From assembly GCF_014595975.1 (NCBI RefSeq), contig NZ_JABWGQ010000056.1, positions 161,160 through 225,159 of the forward strand: a stretch of 64,000 bases of DNA, given 5' to 3'. Every line of letters begins with the position of its first letter. Position 1 is the first letter of the stretch. The DNA is from Sphingopyxis sp. LK2115 (GTDB lineage Bacteria; Pseudomonadota; Alphaproteobacteria; Sphingomonadales; Sphingomonadaceae). A program made the position numbers and the translations under genes. Under the pieces are notes generated by a model, which saw only the letters and a list, made by a program, of their open reading frames with translations, was not told where the DNA came from and searched no databases. Below, piece after piece: positions 43,850-53,193 of the stretch.

Positions 43850-45820
43850 ATGCGAGGGACCTGGATCGGTCGGCTGCGCGCCGGCGCCAAATCGCTCATA
43901 AGCGACCGGCGCGGCAACGCCTTCATGCTGACCGCCGCGGCGATCATCCCGGTGATCGGCTTTGTCGGGTCGGCGGTCGACATCGGCCGTGCTTATATGA
44001 CGCAGCTGCGCCTGCAGCAGGCGTGCGACGCCGGCGTGCTCGCCGGGCGCCGCGCGATGGCGGGCGGCAGCTATGACGAAGCGGCGCAGGCCGAAGCGAA
44101 CAAGATGTTCAACTTCAACTTTCCCGAAGCCAAATATGGCGCGTCGGGCATTCTTTTTTCGTCGCGCGCGATCAATGCCTCGGACGTCGCGGGGCAGGCC
44201 TCGGCGGTGCTGCCGACCGAGCTGATGTTCATGTTCGGCAAGGACGAGTTCCGCCTGTCGGCCGATTGCACGGCAAAGCTCGAAATCTCGAACGTCGACG
44301 TCATGCTCGTGCTCGACGTGACGGGTTCGATGGCGCAAACCAATGCGGGCGACTCGGTAAACCGCATCACCGCGCTCAAAAATGCGACGATGGAGTTCTT
44401 CGACACGCTGACCAATGCCGATGTCGGCGACGGGCGGCTGCGCTTCGGCGTCGTGCCCTACAGCTCGACGGCAAATGTGGGCCAGATTCTTTACGACAAG
44501 AATCCCGACTGGTTGTCGGACTACACCATATTGCCCTCGCGTTCGCCGGTCATCCGCTATGACTGGAGCGGCACCAATCCGCCCTCGTCGGTGACCAGTG
44601 GCACCACGAGCAATGGCGCGTGGGAAAATTTGCTGCCGATCAGCGGTTTTACGAGCAGTGCCGCCTGTTCGGCCGTCGTTGCCCCTGCCGACACAATGCC
44701 GACGCTGATAAATGCCGAGGATATGAACCGTACGGCACAGATCGTCGATCGTAACGGAACGCGGCGCTATGTTACCGTCGCGGGCACGCAACATCGCTAT
44801 TTCAACTACCGGTATAATTACAGCTCTTTCGACGACACCTGTTGGCTGCAGCGCCGCACGGTGACCTTTACGCACGCGGCGTCGCCCAACCCCAGCTCGA
44901 CCTCCTTTTATGCTCGGTATCGATACGAAGACCGCCTGTTTTACGTGAGCAATGCCAAGAGCGGCGGGACGATCAGCGTCGACACCGGCAATTCGGGGGC
45001 GTTGCGAAGCGTCCGCTGGAGCGGCTGCGTCATCGAACGCCGCACGGACAGTTTCGGGGCGTCGTCGTCGGCAGGGTCCGACGCGCTGGACATGGACATC
45101 GACATGGTCCCGAGCAGCGACGAGAATACGAAATGGCGACTGCTGATCCCGGAAATTTCCTATCCGCGCAACAGCACGGTCAGTAGCAAGCCATCGAACA
45201 CGGGCATTCGAACGGTGAACAGTTCGAGCGTCACCGGAAGCAACTGGCAGAGTTTCGAATATCACTGGCCGAGTGGCTGGGGTGTGTGTCCGGCGGCGGC
45301 GATGAAGCTGACCACAATGACGGCTGACGATCGTTCCACCTTCAACAGCTATGTCCAGTCGCTACAGCCGCTCGGCGGCACCTATCACGATGCCGGCATG
45401 GTCTGGGGCGCGCGATTTCTCTCGCCGACAGGGCTGTTCGCGGACGAAAATGCGACAGCCCCGAACAATCGGCCGATCAGCCGCCACATCGTCTTCATGA
45501 CCGACGGCGAGATGGCGCCCAATATGCCCAATCTGACTTTCCAGGGCTATGAATATCTGATGCAACGCGTCGGCGGTTCGTTCGACACCAGCGACGCCGA
45601 GTTGAAGAGCCGACACAATAACCGCTTCACGCAATTGTGCCGCGCCGCGCGCCAGCGCGGGATCACCATCTGGGTCGTCTCCTTCGGGGTCGGCAGCAAC
45701 GACAGCCTGAACAGCTGCGCCTCGTCGGGACAGGCGTTCGAGGCCGACAATGCCGCCGAGCTCAACGAGCAGTTCCAGGCGATCGCGCGCCAGATTTCCA
45801 AACTGAGGCTGGCGCAATGA
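43850..45820 (+). CDS. TadG-like pilus-assembly protein with vWA domain
   Basis: A 656-residue protein. Residues about 20-48 are the Tad/Flp leader-like region: DRRGNAFMLTAAAIIPVIGF then VGSAVDIGRAYM, a membrane anchor. A von Willebrand A domain begins at 150 with the metal site DVTGS (Asp156, Thr158, Ser160), here Thr replaces the first Ser. The late vWA part is HIVFMTDGEMAPN. A long insertion (about 200-490) separates the halves. ATG 43850 is chosen; a TTG two codons upstream is possible. It is first of three overlapping genes. Confidence 0.85.
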   Translation: MRGTWIGRLRAGAKSLISDRRGNAFMLTAAAIIPVIGFVGSAVDIGRAYMTQLRLQQACDAGVLAGRRAMAGGSYDEAAQAEANKMFNFNFPEAKYGASGILFSSRAINASDVAGQASAVLPTELMFMFGKDEFRLSADCTAKLEISNVDVMLVLDVTGSMAQTNAGDSVNRITALKNATMEFFDTLTNADVGDGRLRFGVVPYSSTANVGQILYDKNPDWLSDYTILPSRSPVIRYDWSGTNPPSSVTSGTTSNGAWENLLPISGFTSSAACSAVVAPADTMPTLINAEDMNRTAQIVDRNGTRRYVTVAGTQHRYFNYRYNYSSFDDTCWLQRRTVTFTHAASPNPSSTSFYARYRYEDRLFYVSNAKSGGTISVDTGNSGALRSVRWSGCVIERRTDSFGASSSAGSDALDMDIDMVPSSDENTKWRLLIPEISYPRNSTVSSKPSNTGIRTVNSSSVTGSNWQSFEYHWPSGWGVCPAAAMKLTTMTADDRSTFNSYVQSLQPLGGTYHDAGMVWGARFLSPTGLFADENATAPNNRPISRHIVFMTDGEMAPNMPNLTFQGYEYLMQRVGGSFDTSDAELKSRHNNRFTQLCRAARQRGITIWVVSFGVGSNDSLNSCASSGQAFEADNAAELNEQFQAIARQISKLRLAQ

Positions 45821-46398
45821 CCCGCGTGAACCCCCTCGTCCGGCGCCTGGTGCGCCGCCTGCGGCAGAGCGAGCGCGGCACCGCGTTCATCGAGTTCGCC
45901 TTCACCGCGCCGGTGTTCCTGCTCGTCCTGCTCGGCATCTTCGATTATTGCTGGCAGATGTACGCGCAGCAGGTGTTGCAGGGGGTGGTGGCCAAGGCCG
46001 GTCGCGACGCGACGCTCGAAGGCTTCGCCGCCGACCAGAGCGCACTCGACGCGCGGGTCGAGGCGCAGGTGAAAAAGGTGTTCGCGAACGCCTCCGTGAC
46101 CTTCAATCGCCGCGTTTTCGACGATTACAGCGACATCCGGCCGCTGCGCTGGGTCGATTCGAACGGCAATGGCATCCAGGATCCGTCGCCCCAGGATTGC
46201 TGGGAAGACGGCGGGCGTCAGGGCAATGGCGGCGCCGACGACGTCGTCCAATATACGGTTTCGATGCGATTCGACCGCGTGCTGCCCGTCTGGCGAATGC
46301 TGGGCCAGCCGCAATATACGACGCTGAGTTCGACGACGCTGCTGCGCAACCAGCCCTTCGCCGCCGGCGGCGAGGTCGAGCCGGAGATATGCGGATGA
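45817..46398 (+). CDS. TadE-family pseudopilin-like protein
   Basis: A 193-residue protein. The TadE signature is RQSERGTAFIEFAFTAPVFL, then LVLLGIFDYCWQMY, with the Glu at position +5 of the prepilin-like segment. One membrane helix is followed by a periplasmic domain. The start overlaps the vWA gene stop (ATGA), and its own stop overlaps the next start (ATGA), so all three are translationally coupled. Confidence 0.85.
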   Translation: MTRVNPLVRRLVRRLRQSERGTAFIEFAFTAPVFLLVLLGIFDYCWQMYAQQVLQGVVAKAGRDATLEGFAADQSALDARVEAQVKKVFANASVTFNRRVFDDYSDIRPLRWVDSNGNGIQDPSPQDCWEDGGRQGNGGADDVVQYTVSMRFDRVLPVWRMLGQPQYTTLSSTTLLRNQPFAAGGEVEPEICG

Positions 46399-47054
46399 CC
46401 GGCCCGATTGCATTCGGCCGCCGGGTGCGGCGCGCCGCGTGGCGACTGGCGCGGAACGCGCGCGCTGCGGTGATGCTCGAAATGGCGTTCGCAATCCCCT
46501 TTCTGATCCTCGTCGGCTTTGGCGGGCTGGAAATCGCGAATCTTACGCTGGCGCACACGCGCGTCAGCCAGCTGGGGCTCAACACCGCCGACAATGCCGC
46601 GCGTATCGCCGCGGGCAGCAACCTGACCCAGCCGCAGATCCGCGAAGTCGACATCAATGAGGTCTTCGCAGGCGCGGCACGGCAGGTGGAAGGGATGGGG
46701 TTCGAGAACAACGGCCGCATCATCCTGTCGAGCCTTCAGCGTAACAACGACGGCGGGCAGACGATCAAGTGGCAGCGCTGTTTCGGCAATCTGGACGTCG
46801 CCTCGGCCTATGGCGTCGAAGGAACCGGCGCGACCGGCACCGACTTTCCCGGCATGGGTCCGGCGGGCCGCGAAGTGACGGCGGCGGCGGGCACCGCCAT
46901 TATGTTCGTCGAAGTCACCTATGAATATCAACCGCTGCTGTTCGGCGCCTGGTTGGGGCCGCAGACCATTCGGTCGACCGCTGCCTTCAACATCCGCGAA
47001 GCGCGCGACCTGACGGGCGTAAAGCCGCCGGGCGATCCGGCCACCTGCGACTGA
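46395..47054 (+). CDS. Second TadE/TadG-family pseudopilin-like protein
   Basis: A 219-residue protein. The leader and membrane segment are RNARAAVMLEMAFAIPFLIL then VGFGGLEIANL, again with Glu in the TadE position. The periplasmic part has ARIAAGSNLTQPQIREVDI and VTYEYQPLLFGAWLGPQTI, near the usual end. It is the last of the three coupled genes. No tad ATPase, secretin or prepilin peptidase is in the window. Confidence 0.83.
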   Translation: MTGPIAFGRRVRRAAWRLARNARAAVMLEMAFAIPFLILVGFGGLEIANLTLAHTRVSQLGLNTADNAARIAAGSNLTQPQIREVDINEVFAGAARQVEGMGFENNGRIILSSLQRNNDGGQTIKWQRCFGNLDVASAYGVEGTGATGTDFPGMGPAGREVTAAAGTAIMFVEVTYEYQPLLFGAWLGPQTIRSTAAFNIREARDLTGVKPPGDPATCD

Positions 47055-47100
47055 TCGGCCATTTATTCGCGCGCGCGCGCCTGCTATCGCGCGCGACGCA

Positions 47101-48009
47101 ATGACCGCCACCCATCCACCCGACAGCCAGCTTCGCGGCCTCGTGGCATGGCTTCCCGCCGCGGCGCGGCCCTATGCGCTGCTCGCACGTTTCGACCGGC
47201 CGATCGGCTGGTGGCTGCTCTTTTGGCCGTGCGCATTCGGCGTTGCACTCGGCGGCGGAGCGGTCAGCCACTGGCCGCTCATGCTCTGGCTGATGCTTGG
47301 TGCGATCGCGATGCGGGGGGCGGGGTGCGTCTATAATGACATCGTCGACCGCGATCTTGACGCGAAGGTTGCGCGGACCGCATCGCGGCCGGTGGCGAGC
47401 GGCGCGGTGTCGGTGCGGAACGCCGCGCTGTGGATGGTGCTGCTGTCGCTCGTCGGGTTGCTCGTGCTTGTTCAGCTGCCGCGACCTGCACAGATCGTCG
47501 CGCTGGCGAGCTTGATCCTCGTCGCCGCCTATCCCTTCATGAAGCGCATCACCTGGTGGCCGCAGGCGTGGCTGGGGCTGGTGTTCAGCTGGGGCGCGCT
47601 CGTCGCCTGGGTCGCGGTGGGCGGTGTCCAGGGCGCGGCCTTGCCCTTGCTTTATGCCGGCTGCATCGCGTGGGTGATCGGATACGACACCATCTATGCG
47701 CTTCAGGACATCGAGGACGATATGCTGGTCGGCGTCAAATCGAGCGCGCGCGCGATGGGCGGGCGGGTGAAGGCCGGGGTCGCGCTCTGCTATGCCGCGG
47801 CGCTCGGCGGCTGGGGCGGCGCGCTCTGGGCGGTGCGCCCCGACCCGCTGGTGCTGGTCGCACTGGTTCCGGCGGCGGTGCAGCTGACGGGGCAGGTGGT
47901 GACGCTGGATGTGGCGAGCGGCGAGGATGCGCTGGCAAAGTTCCGCAGCAACCGCTTTGCCGGGCTGCTGGTGTTTGCCGCAATGCTGGTGGTGGGGACG
48001 GCGCCTTGA
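47101..48009 (+). CDS. ubiA: 4-hydroxybenzoate octaprenyltransferase
   Basis: A 302-residue membrane prenyltransferase for ubiquinone synthesis. Two aspartate-rich motifs are intact: YNDIVDRDLDAKVARTASRP and IGYDTIYALQDIEDD. About eight hydrophobic helices are visible, starting RFDRPIGWWLLFWPCAFGVA. The start is preceded by a G/C-rich segment with no strong Shine-Dalgarno. It is convergent with smc. Confidence 0.93.
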   Translation: MTATHPPDSQLRGLVAWLPAAARPYALLARFDRPIGWWLLFWPCAFGVALGGGAVSHWPLMLWLMLGAIAMRGAGCVYNDIVDRDLDAKVARTASRPVASGAVSVRNAALWMVLLSLVGLLVLVQLPRPAQIVALASLILVAAYPFMKRITWWPQAWLGLVFSWGALVAWVAVGGVQGAALPLLYAGCIAWVIGYDTIYALQDIEDDMLVGVKSSARAMGGRVKAGVALCYAAALGGWGGALWAVRPDPLVLVALVPAAVQLTGQVVTLDVASGEDALAKFRSNRFAGLLVFAAMLVVGTAP

Positions 48010-48050
48010 TGCGTGATCGGGTTGGACCGAAACACCGCCCGTGCTTTTCG

Positions 48051-48078
48051 CGTCATCCCGGCCTTCGCCCGGATGACG
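48051..48078. terminator. Hairpin between convergent ubiA and smc
   Basis: CGTCATCC (48051-48058) pairs with GGATGACG (48071-48078), with more G/C pairing inside. This CGTCATCCCGG...CCGGATGACG unit is also a common dispersed repeat of alphaproteobacteria, so it may be a repeat rather than a true terminator. Confidence 0.5.
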
Positions 48079-48103
48079 ATTTCCATCGAAAATAGTCCCT
48101 TGC

Positions 48104-51100
48104 CTACTCCGCCGCGAGCAGTTCCTCGGCGCCGCCGAGGTCGACCGAGACGAGCCGGCTGACGCCGCGTTCGATCATCGTCACGCCGAACAGGCGGTGC
48201 ATCCGCGCCATCGTCACCGCATTGTGGGTGACGATCAGGTAACGCGTGTTCGTCTCGCGCACCATGCGGTCGAGCAGGTCGCAGAAGCGCTCGATATTGG
48301 CGTCGTCGAGCGGCGCATCGACCTCGTCGAGGACGCAGATCGGCGCGGGGTTGGTGAGGAAGAGGCCGAAGATCAGCGCCACGGCCGTCAGCGCCTGCTC
48401 GCCGCCCGACAGCAGGGTCAGCGTGCCGAGCCGCTTGCCCGGCGGCTGCGCCATGATTTCGAGCCCGGCTTCGAGCGGATCGTCCGAATCGACAAGCTGG
48501 AGATGCGCCTGCCCGCCGTTGAACAGCGTTGTGAAGAGCCGCTGGAAATGCGTATTCACCGCCTCGAACGCCGCGAGCAGGCGGACGCGGCCTTCGCGGT
48601 TCAGATTGCCGATCGAACCGCGCAGGCGATGCACCGCCTGCGTCAGCTCCTCGATCTCGGCGGCGTTCCTTTCCCGCTCGGTATCGAGTTCGGCGAGCTC
48701 GTCGGCGGCGACGAGGTTGACCGGGCCAAGCCGTTCGCGGTCGGCGACCAGCCGGTCGTGCGCGGCCGATTCGGCACTGGCGTCGCCGACGCTGTCGCTC
48801 GCGAACCCGGCCTTTTGCGGGAGCAGCGGCGGCGGGCATTCAAAACGCTCGCCCGACAGCCGCCCCATTTCGATCCGGCGGAGTTCGGCATTTTCGGAGC
48901 GCGCGGCGGCACCGGCCCGCGTCTCGCGCGCGGCGGCGACGCGCTCGCGGATCGCATTGAGGGCGGTTTCGGCTTCGCGCAGTGCGGCTTCGGCGGCCCG
49001 TTCCCGCGCTTCGGCGGCGGCGACGCTTTCGCGCAGCCTTGCCTGTTCGCCTTCGGCGGCGGCGCGCTGTTCGGCGAGGCGCGCCGGGGCGTCGGCAAGC
49101 GCGGCGGCCTCGGCGGCGAGCGCGTCGGCGCGCTTGTCCATTTCCGTGACGCGGCGCGCGGCCTCGCCCGCGCGGGCTTTCCAGCTCTTGATCTCGGCGC
49201 CGACGACCGCCTGTCGCTCGCTCAGGGCGGCGAGGCTGCGGTCGTGCGCGGCGAGCGCGTCGCGCGCCGATTGGGCGTCGCCGCGCGCGCGGTCGGCGGC
49301 CTGTTCCTCGGTATCGAGCGCGGCGCGGGCCAGCGCTTCGTCGGGAAGCGCGGCGAGCGCAGCCTGCTGTGCTGCGAGCTGTTCAGCGGCATCCTTTGCC
49401 ATGTCGGCGATTTCGGCGAGGCGACGGGTCAGCAGCGCCGCGGCGTCGCGGTGGCGGTCGAGCGCGGCCTGCGCCTGGTCGGCGGCGCGCAGCGCGGTGC
49501 GGCGCGCCGCGTCGGCGTCGGCGAGCGCGGTGCGCGCGGCGGCGGCTGCTTTGGTCAGCGCGGCCGCCCTGGCGGCGGTGGCGTCGCGGCGGTCGCGATG
49601 TTCCTGCACGCCGAGTTCGGCCGCGGGGCGCTGCGCCGCGAGTTCGTCGAGGCGGTTTCGGCGTTGCAGCCGTTCGGTCGCGGTGGCGCCGTCGCCGCGG
49701 GTGACGAACCCGTCCCAGCGCCGCATGACGCCGTCCAGCGTGACGAGCCGCTGGCCGACCGCAAGCGGCTGGCCGTCATCACTTTCAGCGACGGCAACCT
49801 GCGCAAGGCGGCGCGCGAGCGCGGCGGGCGCCTGGACATGATCGGCGAGCGGCGAGGTTCCGGCGGGCAGCGCGGGATCGTCGCTGGCTGCGGCGGCGCC
49901 GGTCCAGCGGCGCGCAGCGGCGGGGTCGGTGCCGGCGTCAAGATCGTCGCCGAGCGCCGCGGCGAGCGCGGCTTCGTAACCAGGCCGGGCGCGAAGCCGG
50001 TCGAGGATGCGGTCGCCGTCGCTGCACGCGGCGGCGAGCGCGCGTTCGAGCGTTGCCGCCTCGCCGTCGAGCGCGGCGAGCGCCGCGCGCGCTTCGGCGA
50101 GGCCCGATTCGATTCCCGCGAGTTCGGCGGCGGTCGCTTCGCGGTCGGCTTCGGCATCGTGCAGTGCCTGTTCGGCGGCGGTGATCGCCGCTTCGGCGGC
50201 TTCGGCGGCGCGCACGCTTTCACCATGGGTCGCGGCGAGCGCGGCGTTGTCGCCCAGCGCGGCCAGTTCGGCTTCGATGCGCGCCTTGTCGGCGGCGATG
50301 CGGCGCACCGCCGCCTCGGCGCTGTCGCGCGCCGATAGCGCGATACGGCGGTCGGCGGCCTCGCTCGCGGCTTTGGCGCGCGCCTGCGCGAGCGCGACCT
50401 CGGCATCGCGAAGGCGCGCCTGTGCGGCAAGATGGGCGTCGGCGAGCGCCGCCTTGCCCGCGTCGTGCGCGGCGATGTCCTGCGCCAGCGATTTCGTTTC
50501 GGCGTCGAGCGCGGTGAGCGCGGCATGGGCCTCGCGCGCGAGCTCGCCCTCGTGCGCGCGGTCGGCCTCGATCCGCCGCTGCTGTGCCGCGAGGTCGTCG
50601 AGCCGCTGGCGCGCGGCGCGTTCCTCGCCCTGCAGGCGCAGCTGTGTCGCGGTCGCCTCGGCAAGCGCTCCCTGCTGTGCCTGCGCATCGTTGCGCGCCG
50701 CGGCGACGCGGGTCGCAACCTCGGCCTGCGTCTTGGAGGCGGTTTCGAGTTCGTCCTGCGCGGCTTTCACCGCTGCTTCGGCGGCGTCGGCGTCGCGGCG
50801 CGCCTGGTCGGCGGCTTCGGCGGCGTCGCGCCAGCGCGCGTAGATCAGCCGCGCCTCGGCGACGCGGATGTCGTCTGAAAGCTTCCTGTATTTCTCTGCC
50901 GCGCGCGCCTGTCGCCGCAGCGCATTGGCGCGCAGTTCCATGTCGGCGACGATTTCGGACAGGCGCGCAAGGTTCGTTTCGGTCGCGCGCAATTTCTGTT
51001 CGGCATCCTTGCGGCGGACGTGCAGTCCCGCGATGCCTGCCGCTTCCTCCAGCATCGCGCGGCGGTCGGTCGGCCTGGCGGCGATGACATTGGCGATCTT

Positions 51101-51547
51101 GCCCTGGCTGACGAGCGCCGGGCTGTGCGCGCCGGTGGCGGCGTCGGCAAAGATCAGCGCGACGTCCTTGGCGCGCACGTCGCGGCCGTTGGCGCGATAG
51201 GCGCTGCCCGCGCCGCGTTCGATGCGGCGGATGATCTCCAGCTCGTCGCCGTCACGCTCGTCGGCGAGGCCCGCGACGAGCGCGCCTTCGGTATCGCAAT
51301 GGATCGCGACTTCGGCAAAGTCGCGCGCCGGGCGCGACGAGGTGCCCGCAAAGATGACATCCTCCATGCCGCCGCCGCGCATCGATTTGGGGCTCGATTC
51401 GCCCATCACCCAGCGGATCGCTTCGAGAAGGTTCGACTTGCCGCAGCCATTGGGACCGACAATCCCCGTCAGACCGGGCTCGATGCGGAGTTCAGTGGGT
51501 TCGACGAAGCTTTTGAAACCGGTGAGGCGCAGGCGCTTTATCTGCAC
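48104..51547 (-). CDS. smc: Chromosome segregation protein SMC
   Basis: A 1147-residue chromosome condensin. Start is GTG at 51547 (MQIKRLRLTGFKSFVEPTEL). Walker A is GIVGPNGCGKSNLLEAI (about 29-45). Two long coiled-coil arms, extremely alanine-rich, flank a hinge at about 510-640. The C-terminal head has LLSGGEQALTAVALIFGLF (signature) and PICVLDEVDAPLDDANIERF (Walker B and D-loop). It works with ScpA/ScpB, which are not here. It follows the DciA and DsbA-like genes on the same strand. Confidence 0.97.
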   Translation of the reverse strand: MQIKRLRLTGFKSFVEPTELRIEPGLTGIVGPNGCGKSNLLEAIRWVMGESSPKSMRGGGMEDVIFAGTSSRPARDFAEVAIHCDTEGALVAGLADERDGDELEIIRRIERGAGSAYRANGRDVRAKDVALIFADAATGAHSPALVSQGKIANVIAARPTDRRAMLEEAAGIAGLHVRRKDAEQKLRATETNLARLSEIVADMELRANALRRQARAAEKYRKLSDDIRVAEARLIYARWRDAAEAADQARRDADAAEAAVKAAQDELETASKTQAEVATRVAAARNDAQAQQGALAEATATQLRLQGEERAARQRLDDLAAQQRRIEADRAHEGELAREAHAALTALDAETKSLAQDIAAHDAGKAALADAHLAAQARLRDAEVALAQARAKAASEAADRRIALSARDSAEAAVRRIAADKARIEAELAALGDNAALAATHGESVRAAEAAEAAITAAEQALHDAEADREATAAELAGIESGLAEARAALAALDGEAATLERALAAACSDGDRILDRLRARPGYEAALAAALGDDLDAGTDPAAARRWTGAAAASDDPALPAGTSPLADHVQAPAALARRLAQVAVAESDDGQPLAVGQRLVTLDGVMRRWDGFVTRGDGATATERLQRRNRLDELAAQRPAAELGVQEHRDRRDATAARAAALTKAAAAARTALADADAARRTALRAADQAQAALDRHRDAAALLTRRLAEIADMAKDAAEQLAAQQAALAALPDEALARAALDTEEQAADRARGDAQSARDALAAHDRSLAALSERQAVVGAEIKSWKARAGEAARRVTEMDKRADALAAEAAALADAPARLAEQRAAAEGEQARLRESVAAAEARERAAEAALREAETALNAIRERVAAARETRAGAAARSENAELRRIEMGRLSGERFECPPPLLPQKAGFASDSVGDASAESAAHDRLVADRERLGPVNLVAADELAELDTERERNAAEIEELTQAVHRLRGSIGNLNREGRVRLLAAFEAVNTHFQRLFTTLFNGGQAHLQLVDSDDPLEAGLEIMAQPPGKRLGTLTLLSGGEQALTAVALIFGLFLTNPAPICVLDEVDAPLDDANIERFCDLLDRMVRETNTRYLIVTHNAVTMARMHRLFGVTMIERGVSRLVSVDLGGAEELLAAE

Positions 51548-51654
51548 GGAAAAGCCCCGCGCAGGTCATCGAATCGCGGATGGTGCAACCTTGGTGTCAC
51601 ATATCCCCCATGCAGCCGTCATGCCGCGCGGCGGGGGGGTGCGCAAGTGTATAA

Positions 51655-51676
51655 GCCCTCCCCTTCAGGGGAGGGC
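51655..51676 (-). terminator. Hairpin between the lipoprotein DsbA-like gene and smc
   Basis: GCCCTCCCC, loop TTCA, GGGGAGGGC: a perfect 9-bp stem just past the upstream stop at 51686. The minus-strand tail is TTATAC, so termination may be partial. The same sequence family recurs at 53835. Confidence 0.6.
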
Positions 51677-51685
51677 GAAGGAGGA

Positions 51686-52426
51686 TCAGCGCGCGCCCAT
51701 CGTGCGCAGGCGGTCGCGCAGCGGGCCCCAGGAGGCGATGCCTTCGGCGACCTGGCCGTTGATGACAAATGTGGGCGTGCCGGTGATCTGATATTTCTCG
51801 ATGCCCGCGTTGGTGCCCTTTTCGATCGCCTCGACATTTTCGACCTTGCCGAGACACTGCTGGATCGTTGTCGCGGGGACCCCGCGCTGTTGATAGAATT
51901 GGTCGATCCCCCAGGCTTTCGCGAGCGCGGTGAAGCGTTGTGCCGGCGGCAGCTGCATCGCCGCTTCGATCCCGGGCTGCGGCTTTGACGCGCCCGCGAT
52001 GAAGGCTTCATGTTCGAGGAAGGTCGCGTCGGCGAGCGGGAAGAAGCGGTCGGTGCCGGTGCATTTGACGATCGCGCCGGCGATCGCGTCGATCGGGTGG
52101 AGCATGAAGGGCGTCAGCTTGTACGACACGCGCCCGGTGTCGACGAAATCGCGCTTCAGTTCTTCGTGCGAGTCCTTGGCGAACTGCGCACAGTGGCCGC
52201 AGGTAAAGGCGCCGAACTCTTCCAGTTTGATCGGCGCTTCGGGGTTGCCCATGACGACGCCGTCGCCATCGACGCGGACGACCTGTGACCAGCTCTTGCC
52301 TTCGGGCGGCGCGACTTTCTCGATCACCTCCTGCTCCTTGGCCGGGTCGGCGGTGCCGCCGCCGCAGCTGGCAAGCGCGAGCGCGCCGAGCGAGGACAGA
52401 AGGGCGATACGAAGCGATGCGGTCAT
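51686..52426 (-). CDS. DsbA-family thioredoxin-fold lipoprotein
   Basis: A 246-residue protein with a lipobox at LGALALASC (Cys21). The redox motif is Cys76-Gly-His-Cys79 (FGAFTCGHCAQFA), with the cis-Pro loop TGTPTFVINGQ. It should act in the periplasm as a thiol oxidase or isomerase. It comes 35 bp after a second DsbA-like gene, and the pair lies between dciA and smc, an order that seems conserved in sphingomonads. Confidence 0.88.
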   Translation of the reverse strand: MTASLRIALLSSLGALALASCGGGTADPAKEQEVIEKVAPPEGKSWSQVVRVDGDGVVMGNPEAPIKLEEFGAFTCGHCAQFAKDSHEELKRDFVDTGRVSYKLTPFMLHPIDAIAGAIVKCTGTDRFFPLADATFLEHEAFIAGASKPQPGIEAAMQLPPAQRFTALAKAWGIDQFYQQRGVPATTIQQCLGKVENVEAIEKGTNAGIEKYQITGTPTFVINGQVAEGIASWGPLRDRLRTMGAR

Positions 52427-52461
52427 ATAGTCGTCTCCACGGGATCGGGAATGGAGGGTTT

Positions 52462-53178
52462 CTACGCAGCCTTGAGCGCGGCGTCGAGTTTCGATTTGAG
52501 CGCGGGCCAGGCGACGGCGTCGGCGCGCCGGCCATTGATGAAAAAGGTCGGCGTGCCGGTGACCCGGTCGGCGCTGCGGCCGATGTTGGTCATGCCCGTG
52601 AGTTCGGCCTGCGCGACTTCGCTGTCCAGCGCGGCGTCGAGTTGCGCCTGTGTGTAGCCGCGCGCGCGCATCAGCGCGGCGAGGCCGGTGTCGGTGGCGA
52701 TCCGGCGCGCGCGCTGTGCCACGCTGCCTTCGAACCAGCTGGACTTTTGGGCGTCGGTGGCTTTCTGAACCTTGGCGATGAAGGTCGGGAAGGCGGCAAA
52801 GATCGCCTGATGATTGCCGGCAAAGGCGCTGGCCCCGCCGACGCGCGCAAGCAGCGCCGCGGTCATGTCGACCGGATCGCGCACCAGATTGCGATATTCG
52901 AAGAGGACAAGGCCGCGGTCGATATATTGCGTCTTGAGCGGGAGCGATGCCGCCGTCGCGAAATCGGCGCAGACATGGCAGGTGTAGCTGAAATACTCGA
53001 TCAGCCGCAGCCTGGCCGAAGGATTGCCGACGATATAGGCGCCGATCGGGCTGGTCGTCACGGTCCGCGACCAGACGGCGGGCTTGGCGGGCGTGGCGGC
53101 AATCAGCGTGATCGCGGCGCCCGACAGTGCGGCTATCGCGCCGCGGCGGTCAAGCAGGTGGTCATGGAAAGCGGACAT
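52462..53178 (-). CDS. DsbA-family thioredoxin-fold protein
   Basis: A 238-residue exported protein. The N-terminus LDRRGAIAALSGAAITLIA has twin arginines and could use the Tat route. The redox motif is Cys67-His-Val-Cys70 (YFSYTCHVCADF), with cis-Pro TGTPTFFINGR. The helical insert between them is typical of DsbA. Compared with its downstream neighbour it is not lipidated. It begins 15 bp after dciA ends, so the two are probably co-transcribed. Confidence 0.87.
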   Translation of the reverse strand: MSAFHDHLLDRRGAIAALSGAAITLIAATPAKPAVWSRTVTTSPIGAYIVGNPSARLRLIEYFSYTCHVCADFATAASLPLKTQYIDRGLVLFEYRNLVRDPVDMTAALLARVGGASAFAGNHQAIFAAFPTFIAKVQKATDAQKSSWFEGSVAQRARRIATDTGLAALMRARGYTQAQLDAALDSEVAQAELTGMTNIGRSADRVTGTPTFFINGRRADAVAWPALKSKLDAALKAA

Positions 53179-53193
53179 GGTTGGCGGTCTTTC

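Noticed and set aside
48197..50338. A 713-codon open frame antisense to smc
   Set aside because: Glycine- and arginine-rich shadow of the alanine-rich SMC coiled coil; no start signal and no family features.
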